In this document: one piece after another, positions 36,101 through 48,100 of the stretch
How the letters are laid out: the number at the start of each line of letters is the position of its first letter
How positions within the stretch are numbered: position 1 is the stretch's first letter
Source: Lamellibrachia satsuma
Lineage: Eukaryota; Annelida; Polychaeta; Sabellida; Siboglinidae
NCBI GenBank assembly: GCA_033239005.1
Contig: BSQZ01000070.1
Coordinates: 2,169,617 to 2,233,616, forward strand
Direction: 5' to 3'
DNA length: 64,000 nt
Made by a program: the position numbers and the translations under genes
The notes under the pieces: generated by a model
What the model was told of the DNA's origin: nothing
What the model saw: the letters and a program-made list of their open reading frames with translations, nothing else
Databases searched by the model: none

Positions 36101-39100
36101 TATTTATTAAGATGTCATTCTTACTAATGAAAGAATCTACTCTTGTACAAAACAATTTCGCTATAATTTTTTTAAATTGTGGTAATAGAGAGACTGGTCT
36201 GTAATTGGTGAATTAATTTTTCTCTTTTGTTTTAAATAAATCCACTGCGCCGAAAACCCATTCACCGATGTTAACCCTGCCGCGGTGATACTTCTGATGG
36301 TAGAAGTAGCTTTCGTCGATTTCGACAAAAATCCTTCCATTGTTGTCGAAACCACCTAGTGGCTGCGGGTTGTAACATTAAATTGCACTTTTTCTTCTAT
36401 TTTTCGTATTTTCTTATACTGCGGTACGAAATATTTGACAGCGAAATTGCCTTTCCGGTTCTGATGCCACCGTGATATTGTTACAGCACATTTCGGATGA
36501 TCGCCATATTAAGAACACCGGCTATTGCCGGTACAGCGTTGTTTTGGGCACTAAAAGTGCGCTCAAACACAATATATTTTGTAAATATACGTCCGTTTTG
36601 TACCTGATCCGATGGGGAATGATGCAAAGAACACATTAGCATCGAAAAAATGAGGGAAAAATGTAATTTAATAGCGTTAATAATTTCGGCCAGGTTAATG
36701 CACCTTTACCCAACAGTTACTCTGCAGTCGTCTTATTGGCCTGGTAGTAAGCTCCTTTCAAAGCCGCAAGCCGGTCTTTAGAGTGCTGGCGTGCACCGTC
36801 AGTTGGCTTGCCTGGTTGTGACTTCAAAATCAGCAAAGCCTCCAGAGTGTCATCAGATAGTGAAGCTCGCTGGTCCATACGGTTTTTCCTCACAGTTGAG
36901 AAAATCCTCTCACAGTGAGAGCTGCTGTGGCGAATTGCGAGGATTCCTAGCTTCACTGCCGCCAAGTCCTTCAAAGGCTGAATGACGTCCTTCGAGAAGT
37001 GGAGACGTCCATGTGTACGCCATCCGATAAATCTGCGTACGGGCACGTTTTCTAGACAGCGCTTCGTCATTTTCTAATGTCGTAGGTTCAGCTATCCGTT
37101 TCGCGCTTTCCATTTTGTATTCAAAACAACGTGGACCACTTGACTGTGTGCGCTTGCGCGATATCCAGGTCGTTGGCAAACGGAGCGCGCAACTCACGCC
37201 TAGCGGAGACATTGAGATTAGTTTTAATTTCCACAACAGGTGGCGCCACGGTTTTTCTCAATGAAATATATTCGTAATTTTAATATACGCGACTCCGTAA
37301 CAAAATGAATGAAAGCGTATTTCCGTATTTGCCATTAGATTCCGTAACAAATACGTAAAAATACGGAGAGTGCACAGGTCTGATGTATATTTAATATTCA
37401 CCTACATTTGGGAAGCTGCAATCAACAGATGTGACAATGACACCATTGCTATTTCACCTTTCAAACCAATTATTTTTTATTACACAGTTTTTAAAATGCA
37501 ACAATCCTTGTATTGTGAATGATTTCTAGGTTAATAACAAAAGAAATAATGCATAAATGCAGTTAAGACGGATCAAACGAATGATCACACAGTTGACTGT
37601 TTGAGCTTACTGAATGTAGTCAGGCTTCCTGGGTAAGTTGATACTTAACAAAAATATGTCTAAAATAACGTAACCTTGGATACATGATACATTATAAATG
37701 GTCCACTCCACTTGAGAATTTAATATTTCGTACATTACCTTAGGGAGGTCACTGAGTAGGTTCGTGCAAATAGTAGTGCTAATAATTAAAAATATCCTAG
37801 CTTCAAAGACCGAAGTTGACATATGACAATGGACGCTGCCTGAAATAGCATATTTTCAATCACCAGATGGCAAATACGTGTTAATAATAAATGTCAGCAC
37901 GATGTTCATAAAATGCGCGTGGTTTATGTTTTCTTTGATGTTTTAGAACACTGAGGGGTAACACACTGTTTGCAGTTAGGATTATGTGTTGTAGTATATC
38001 TAATCTATATGTATGATTGACTGACATCATTGAAGCCGTGCACCATTGTCATGGATGCAGTATTTATCTGACTGTCTAAATTTAAAGTACAAAATTACAT
38101 GCTGTAAGCCATTGATGCATGTAGTGTTATATTATACACCAGCCATTGATGCGTGTAGTGTTATATTATACACCAGAGGTGCCACTGGTTATTTTGAGTA
38201 GCTGCTATAGTGCCCTCCACGGGCCTATAATTTGAGCCCAAGCCCGGCCCACAATTAGCAGTTAGAATCCAGGCCCGGCCAAGGCCCGCAAAAATTCATC
38301 AAGCCCAGCACGGCCCAGGCCTGCAAACTAGAAATTAGGCCCAGGCCCAGCCCCGACCCATACTGTTAATATTTGGCCCATGCCCGGCCTGCAAGTTTCA
38401 GGCCCATGCCCAGACAATAACCACAAGCCAAAGGCGGGTAAGCCTGCGGCCTGCAAGCCTGCTGCCTGCTAAATTTTTAAAAGATAAACCTATTAACTTA
38501 TAATAAAAAACGAAACACAAATAAACTGTAATAGGGTAGGAGATTTGTTTATCTAACCGTAACTTAACCCTAATGCAAACCATAACCCTAATTTAAGCTG
38601 TTAATTGAGTTTGCTCAACTAAGTTAACTTAATTTAATTAATTAATGTTACCAGTAAGGGCATTTAATTTTGTATTAATTGATATTTCAATTAAATGTCA
38701 CTGACACCCAGTGGAATTTCCAGCAGGCCTGCAGGTGTGAATTAGTAGAAGTGTGAATGAAACAGTACTGGGGAAATTGTAGACACTAAACAGTAGGCAC
38801 TAGTTAACACAACTGAAAAATACCAACTAGGGTGGGCACTGGGCAGTTGCCAGTGGGCAGGTCATTCAGGCAGGCAAGATTTGGAGGGAAGACAATATAA
38901 TGTCCACTGGTAGGGTCAAAGGGTAATACATTGATGGTTAACCATGGCTTGATTGCCTCTGCAAATATGTCTAAAGTAAACATTTGGGGCTGGATACTTC
39001 CAGCCAAGTGAATTTTATGGGGCCATTAGATCTATACAAAAGGCTACATTCATGCAAAAAAATATGCATTTGTAACATCTGTATTCCGTATGTACTATGT

Positions 39101-42100
39101 AGTAGTAATATGTACTGTATAATGGGTCTGCTGTGTATGCAATGCTATGCATTGCTATCATATGAAGTGTCTCTATTAAAAGAATGCACATTATTAAAAT
39201 TACACCATTGAAAGTCCCATTGTTGAAAAGAGGTTAAACTACATTTCAATATATAAAGCACTGGTGTCATTCATAATTCCATGCAAGGTCGCAATTTGCA
39301 ACTATGTAATACTAAAGAAATAATTTTAAACATTCATTAACCGGAAATAAAGTTTATAATAAGTTCTTATTAATATTAAAATAAAAAATCTGGGTCTTGT
39401 ATTAATATTTTTATTAGGTCCAGTCCCAGCCCAGGCCTGGCGCATTCACACTAGGCCCAGGCCCGGCCCAAGCTCGAGGTGTTTAATATTTTTTCAGCCC
39501 AGGCCTGTAATATGTAGGCCCAGGCCCAGCCCGTGGACCAGACCGGGCTTGGACCCAAAGCCCGGCCTGTGCAGGGCATTAGTAGCTGCTGTTTTGATGA
39601 ATTGTATGTTTGAATGTGATACTGACCAGTGTCCAGGCATTGTACAGCCTCGTCGTAGACGGCGAAGCACCTCTCTTGTGCCTGCTGCATTGCTGTGTCT
39701 GGAACAAAGTGGAGGAGATCAGAGGTTGACCAACCTACCTACAGTCCAACTATCTACGCCCACTTAACAAATGTATTCCAATGTAGCAGTGTCTGAGCAG
39801 AACAATATTACATGAGTGGGCCCATGTTTACACTGGAGGTGGAAGTGTTGCACTGAAGTGGGCCCATGTTTACATTGGAGGTGGAAGTGTTGCACTGAAG
39901 TGGGCCCATGTTTACACTGGAGGTGGAAGTGTTGCACTGAAGTGGGCCAATGTTTACATTGGAGGTGGAAGTGTTGCACTGAAGTGGGCCCATGTTTACA
40001 TTGGAGGTGGAAGTGTTGCATTGAAGTGGGCCCATGTTTACACTGGAGGTGGAAGTGTTGTACTGAAGTGGGCCCATGTTTACACTGGAGGTGGAAGTGT
40101 TTCTTCCACAATACTTCACTTTCACACTTTTTATACACAGTTCCCCGTATTATTTTAAGCATCTCAAAACCAAAACATTAATGATTTAATCTTTCAATAT
40201 TGTAACTAAGTGCAACCCAGTGGCAAACATAATGGTGTTCCCAATTGGGTAGGTAGAGGTAAAGTCATCCCCCAGGCATTACGCCTTAGGAAGCCATGAA
40301 GGCTTATATGGCCAGTGCTTAAACCTGGTTTCTGTAGTGCGAAGCAACTTAGAGTGCAGTTATACTGACTCTCCTGGACGGGACAATAGTCCATCGCAGG
40401 TACCTTCCAAACAGTGTTTGTACTCATTTGCAGCTGAGTAGACTGAGGCAAAGTAGGGTAAACGAAATTGCCTAAGCTTCGAAAACGAACCGTGCCCAGT
40501 GTGGGTCTTGAACTCGCAACCCTCGAATTTAGAGTCCAACATCTTAACCACTAGGCCACGGTTGCCAATTGAGCACTTTGATAATGTGGTGGTGCTTTTT
40601 CAAAAACCACATACGCCGGTTTCACAAAGCGTTCATATGTGGACATTTGATTTAGATCACGTAACTCACAACAGTAGTAGAAAAGTTGCTAACAATTGGA
40701 AATACTATTGTTCTGAGTTATGTAATCTACGTCAAACATTCATATCGGTTCCTTCGCAATATCCCCAAACCCCAGGAATTTTTTTTATGTACGAACCATC
40801 CCCATGGACCCTCAGGCATGCAAAATGTCAGCGACACACATGTGAAACTGACAGAGATATGAGGGAAGAGACACACACAGACAGACAGACAGACATACAT
40901 ACGTTACTTAGAGTCAGTGGTGGTGTGATTCATAAAACAAACTCGTTGCTACATCCTTTGTTATTTGTTTCAAACCAGCAGTTAGTACGGGTTATTATAG
41001 CATTCACCTGCATCCACTGTGTCTGTGTCTGCGTTGGTCTGTGTGGCCCTGTACAGGTGTCTGCGGGCCAGGGCGTCCCATGTCAACTCACTGTGAGGGT
41101 GACACTCCTGCACACTGGAAGGTCAACAACATCATGTCTACACATATCATTACCTGTGTTGAAACACATACACAGTGTTTCCAGTTTACATTTGAACACA
41201 TCCAAAACAGAACAATTCATGTTCCCATTCAGGATGTGGTTCTCAGCCTTTTCTCGGTTTTGGTTGTTTCTGACCCACTATGTCCGTTGTGTGGTGCTAT
41301 TGGCTATGTCTGTTGTGTGGTGCTATTGGCTATGTCCGTTGTGTGGTGCTATTGGCTATATCCGTTGTGTGGTGCTATTGGCTATGTAAGTTGTGTGGTG
41401 CTATTGGCTATATCCGTTGTGTGGTGCTATTGGCTATGTCTGTTGTGTGGTGCTATTGGCTATGTCCGTTGTGTGGTGCTATTGGCTATATCCGTTGTGT
41501 GGTGCTATTGGCTATGTAAGTTGTGTGGTGCTATAGGCTATATCCGTTGTGTGGTGCTATTGGCTATGTCAGTTGTGTGGTGCTATTGGCTATGTCTGTT
41601 GTGTGGTGCTATTGGCTATGTCTGTTGTGTGGTGCTATTGGCTATGTCCGTTGTGTGGTGCTATTGGCTATATCCGTTGTGTGGTGCTATTGGCTATGTC
41701 TGTTGTGTGGTTTTTCAAAAACATTTATGTTAAACTGAAACAGATGCCAAAGAATTATAGCTGAGAGGCAGATGATCTAAGACAGTTCTAACTGACAGTG
41801 TAGATGCCTATATGAGTGGCTACATCACGCAGGGGCAAACTAACAACTGTAATGATGTAAGCACAGACTTTAGGTTAACAGTCACAATACCTGTACACAG
41901 TTCATAAAAGACTATTTAAATTGACACTGTGTCGTGAGAACTTCAATCAGGTGATACGGTACAACTTGAAGACTTACTCCCGCAAGATATCCTCTTCTAT
42001 GTGGTCCATGTGGAAGAGACGACAGACGGGAAGGAATGAGATCCAGAACTCTACATCATCTGTTGACAGAAAACATGTGGTCCAAATTGTATGGGAAACA

Positions 42101-45100
42101 AATCATTGCTGAAAGAAAACCTGGTTCAGGGACTATATTCAAGGCTAGGGCCAATGGTGTTTGTGTCAGGGCCAGTGGTGTTTGTTTCAGGGCCAATGGT
42201 GTTTGTGTCAGGGTCAGTGATGCTCCCATATACACAATACAACTAACCTGGGAATGCCTCCATGGCCTTCTTAAAGACGACGAGAGCCACTCCGCCTTGA
42301 AGGACGGCATCTGTCGCCTCCTTCGTCTCCTAGAGAGCCAACAGGACACGGTGAGAAGGTACATTACAATGATTCACATAGATACAACCAGATAGTGTTA
42401 TCATTGACATTTAAGTTATGCTATTTGCTAACTTTATTTTATTTCGGTTTTGATTGATTGCTACCATTACATTTTTTTAAATACTAATAAACAAATCTAG
42501 ATTTAAAGAAGTTTGGTAAGAAGTGAGTGAAGTGGAGTATAGGGAAGTGAATGAAGTGAATGGAGTATAGGGAAGTGAATGAAGTGAATGAAGTATAGGG
42601 AAGTGAATGAAGTGAATGAAGTATAGGGAAGTGAATGAAGTGAATGGAGTATAGGGAAGTGAATGAAGTGAATGGAGTATAGGGAAGTGAATGAAGTGAA
42701 TGAAGTATAGGGAAGTGAATGAAGTGAATGGAGTATAGGGAAGTGAATGAAGTGAATGGAGTATAGGGAAGTGAATGAAGTGAATGGAGTATAGGGAAGT
42801 GAATGAAGTGAATGAAGTATAGGGAAGTGAATGAAGTGAATGGAGTATAGGGAAGTGAATGAAGTGAATGGAGTATAGGGAAGTGAATGAAGTGAATGAA
42901 GTATAGGGAAGTGAATGAAGTGAATGGAGTATAGGGAAGTGAATGAAGTGAATGGAGTATAGGGAAGTGAATGAAGTGAATGAAGTATAGGGAAGTGAAT
43001 GAAGTGAATGGAGTATAGGGAAGTGAATGAAGTGAAGGAAGTGATAGAAAGAGGGTGAGTGTGGGGCAGTGGGAGTGGCTATAGGGAATATCTCACCGTC
43101 TTGCTAGAGTTCATCCCCAGCACCTTCTTCCGCTGCAGCAGCTGTTAACAGACAATATTACATCTAATAATACATTTATTTTATTTCTAACATTACATAT
43201 ATACCATGTATAGGTGAGTAGGCAGTGTCTCGTGCCATTACATATGCATGATGCAAAGAGTGCATGTCAAACAGTGTGTGTTGCACAGAGTGCATATCAT
43301 ACAGTGCATGGTGCAAATAGTGCATGTCAAACAGTGTGTGGTGCACAGAGTGCATGTCATACAGTGCATGGTGCAAAGAGTGCATGTCAAACAGTGTGTG
43401 GTGCACAGAGTGCATGTCATACAGTGCATGGTGCAAAGAGTGCATGTCAAAAAGTGTGTAGTGCACAGAGTGCATGTCATACAGTGCATGGTGCAAAGAG
43501 TGCATTCAAACAGTGTGTGGTGCACAGAGTGCATGTCATACAGTGCATGGTGCAAAGAGTGCATGTCAAACAGTGTGTGGTGCACAGAGTTCATGTCATA
43601 CAGTGCATGGTGCAAAGAGTGCATGTCAAACAGTGTGTGGTGCACAAAGTGCATGTCATACAGTGCATGGTGCAAAGAGTGCATGTCAAACAGTGTGTGG
43701 TGCACAGAGTGCATGTCATACAGTGCATGGTGCAAAGAGTGCATGTCAAACAGTGTGTGGTGCACAGAGTGCATGTCATACAGTGCATGTCAAAAAGTGT
43801 GTAGTGCACAGAGTGCATGTCATACAGTGCATGGTGCAAAGAGTGCATGTCAAACAGTGTGTGGTGCACAGAGTGCATGTCATACAGTGCATGGTGCAAA
43901 GAGTGCATGTCAAACAGTGTGTGGTGCACAGAGTGCATGTCATACAGTGCATGGTGCAAAGAGTGCATGTCAAACAGTGTGTGGTGCACAGAGTGCATGT
44001 CATACAGTGCATGGTGCAAAGAGTGCATGTCAAACAGTGTGTGGTGCACAGAGTGCATGTCAAACAGTGTGTGGTGCACAGAGTGCATGTCATACAGTGC
44101 ATGGTGCAAAGAGTGCATGTCAAACAGTGTGTGGTGCACAGAGTGCATGTCATACAGTGCATGGTGCAAAGAGTGCATGTCAAACAGTGTGTGGTGCACA
44201 GAGTGCATGTCATACAGTGCATGTCAAAAAGTGTGTAGTGCACAGAGTGCATGTCATACAGTGCATGGTGCAAAGAGTGCATGTCAAACAGTGTGTGGTG
44301 CACAGAGTGCATGTCATACAGTGCATGGTGCAAAGAGTGCATGTCAAACAGTACATGGTGAACAACAATTATTAAATAGTTTCTCGTGAGATAAAAATAT
44401 GTAATGAAACAAGCCAAGAAACCAGAATTTCTATACATTCAAGAAATAGTAAAGAACGTACATACCTTTTCACAATTCAGCAGTTCCATCCGGAAATACT
44501 ACAATGTTAAATAAATTGCATTATGTGACTAAAACATAGCTACTGTACAAATTACAATATATGGCTTCTTAGTATTAAAATGTAATGAGTGGAAATGGTT
44601 GCACAGTGACTATGAAAACATGCATTTCTTGCAAGTTAAACAAAAAGTGGATTTATGGGCTTCTTCAGTTGATGTTCAACACCCCACAGAATCAAACTAT
44701 GTATATTTGACTTGACATAGAAACAGTTTGTCTGATGAGAAGTGATTGCAAACATTGTCAGTGTGTCATGACAAAACAGTAGACATAACATTGACAGTAG
44801 ATTGTGTCACCAGTGCACTGACAGTAGTTGGTGTCACCTGTGCACTGACAGTAGTTTGTGTCACCAGTACACTGGCAGTGGATTGTGTCACCAGAGCAGT
44901 GACAGTAATTGACATAACAATAGCAGCAACAATAAAAAGCTTGTGTGACTAACATTAAGAGTAGTTTAAGGATACTAGCTCATGTGAACAGAGCGTCACC
45001 AGCAGTTGGTGTCATGACAGCAGTGACAGTAGCGAGTACCTCGAGCCACAGCTTCTTGGATGAACGATTGAACCGCAGCCCCCTCTGGAGGAGACTGCGT

Positions 45101-48100
45101 GCATTGTCCATGAACATGTTCTTCTCAAGTTCCCACTTGGCGGCAAGTACCCACAGACCTGCAGCAACATAGTAATAAAAAATTCTTTCCTAAATCCATG
45201 GAAACCCAACCCAGACGTGCATTAAAATGAAAGGATTAAGCAATGTCTAAATCGGTAAGCAATATTAAAGTTGTCAACAGATGGATGGACAAGCTAGGAA
45301 GCTAAGGAGGTTAAGTACTAAACAGGGTTAAAACATAAGTCTACAAATACGGTGAAATTGTGTAATGTTTCCTATTATCCTAACTAAGAGGGAGTAAATT
45401 CCAAAGAGTTGGTGTGGCAACCGAGAAAGCCCTAGTTCCAGTCCTGCAGCGCGCAGCAACACACATACATGATTGACAGTCGTGCACCCTCGCTAGCCAG
45501 GGGTGGTAGCAGTACTACAGTGCCCCTGGCAGACATCCTCACTAGCCAGGGGTGGTAGCAGCACTACAGTGCCCCTGGCAGACATCCTCACTAGCCAGGG
45601 GTGGTGGCAGTACTACAGTGCCCCTGGCAGACATCCTCGCTAGCCAGGGGTGGTGGCAGTACTACAGTGCCCCTGGCAGACATCCTCACTAGCCAGGGGT
45701 GGTGGCAGTACTACAGTGCCCCTGGCAGACATCCTCGCTAGCCAGGGGTGGTGGCAGTACTACAGTGCCCCTGGCAGACATCCTCGCTAGCCAGGGGTGG
45801 TGGAAGTACTACAGTGCCCCTGACAGACATCCTCGCTGGCCAGGGGTGTTGGCAGTACTACAGTGCCCCTGACAGACATCCTCGCTAGCCAGGGGTGGTG
45901 GCAGTACTACAGTGCCCCTGGCAGACATCCTCGCTAGCCAGGGCTGGTGGCAGTACTACAGTGCCCCTGGCAGACATCCTCGCTAGCCAGGGGTGGTGGC
46001 AGTACTACAGTGCCCCTGGCAGACATCCTCACTAGCCAGGGGTGGTGGCAGTACTACAGTGCCCCTGACAGACATCCTCGCTAGCCAGGGGTGGTGGCAG
46101 TACTACAGTGCCCCTGGCAGACATCCTCGCTAGCCAGGGGTGGTGGCAGTACTACAGTGCCCCTGGCAGACATCCTCGCTGGCCAGGGGTGGTGGCAGTA
46201 CTACAATGCCCCAAAGGCTACCTACCAGGCTGTCTGCTGTGGATCTGCAGCATCTTTGTGAACAATCGTCCCACACTCACTCGCTCACCCTGCAACCAGT
46301 GGCAGAGGCAGCAGCTTAACAGACGGATACAACTAGTCTAAACATGGGAGTAATGAACACATCTAAACATGGGTGTAATGAACACATCTAAACATGGGTG
46401 TAATGAACACATCTAAATATGGGAGTAATTAACACATCTAAACATGAGGGTAATCAACACATCTAAACATGGGAGTAATGAACACATCTAAACATGAGGG
46501 TAATCAACACATCTAAACATGGGAGTAATGAACACATCGAAACATGGGCGTAATTAACACATCTAAACATCTTATTAATAAACCCTTCTAAACGTGTGAG
46601 CAGTAGTGCTCAAGTTTCAACTAAATAGTGCAGGTGTGGGTTCAATTAACCATAAATATATCAATTACAATTACAATTCAATTTTTTAATTCAATTACAA
46701 TTACACTGTTTCAAGTTCAATTACAATTACATTATGCGGAACCATATATATTCAGTATCTGTTAATTATATAGTTTTGCACTTTTGCTAAATTTCAATAT
46801 TTTTTACAGAATTGATAAACAAATATAACGGTAATGATTGTAAATTGTTGAAGAATTGCGACTTTGAATTGTACTAAATAAAAAGACGGCCGTTTAAACA
46901 TATTTTTATTATATAAATATATATTTTAAATCTGGTATATAGACATTAATACATTTTATGTAGATGTTGATGTATTTATAAACTCTTTCAAATCAATCTA
47001 GGTAGCTTCACCTCCTGTAGTTGCATAATCTGTCTTGGAAAGGAAAGCATGCTGTGTGTCTGTGGCTGTAGCAGTGGTAATTATTGTTTGCTGAGAGAGT
47101 GGATTAGCACCTGTCCAGGGCCCTATGTACTCTAAGGGTTTCTAACCAGACTGCAAACTTGTACAGTATTAAACAATTGTAGCCCAGACTGTCGCACTTG
47201 AGGCAACATACTGAATTGATAACAACTAGCACAAGCTCTAAGTGGACTTTAACTCAGGGCTTCTGACTTGAAAAGATACTTCCTCTGGAAGACAACTTTC
47301 TGTAGCTTCAATGCATTCAAAAAGGGAATAGCTCAGACATAAACAATGTCATAAAATATTTGACTGTCAGGCTATCTGGTGTCAATACAGCTACACAAGT
47401 GTGCACACTTTGTGCTTTTATATTAACCCATTAGACCCCACAACGGCCTTGACCGGCCGCTCTGTGCAGTCCTGGAACGGCCGCCGACGGCCCCGTACAG
47501 GACCCACTATTCAAAGAAATCCTGGCGAATAACTACTTAACTAAATGCTACCAAATTTTGCCACACCCTAGTGGATACATTTTGCAACAACAACAGCTCA
47601 TTACATGCATGTGTTGCCCTTTCAGAAATCTTGATTTTCATCAGTTTTGTTCACGCTATCTCTAAAAATTTTATTTCTATATTTGTCATGATAAAATATG
47701 GTGTAACCTGAAAAATAACCGTCAGAATTTGATAATGTTTTCATTGGTGCAAAGCTAACACATATAACTACATTATCTTCGCTGAGTTGCATAGGGTATA
47801 GCATGGGATCATTGTCAAATGTCAGTTGCAACTTTCAAAGTTTTAACAAATGTACTATTTTATCTTTGCAAGCTGTGATCAAATGTCAACATTTTATTAA
47901 TATGTCCTATTTCTATGTATACATGCATGTGGAGAAATTACTACTCTTCAAAATAAACACAACTTGTAATTGTCAATATTGAATAGTTTTTTCTACAGAT
48001 TTTTGAACACAAGGAGGTAAAATCGCTCGAAATTTGCCAGAAATCCTGGGAACATGGTGGCATGTTTTAATAAAATCCTGGGGCCTAATAGGTTAAAAGA

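Noticed and set aside
39816..40181. 121-codon Trp/Cys-rich ORF
   Set aside because: Read-through of a 42-bp repeat in UTP6 intron 13.
43248..44375. A 375-codon ORF (and others of 178-254 codons on both strands)
   Set aside because: Read-through of a 60-bp repeat that lacks stops in several frames on both strands; no unique sequence, splice or start context.
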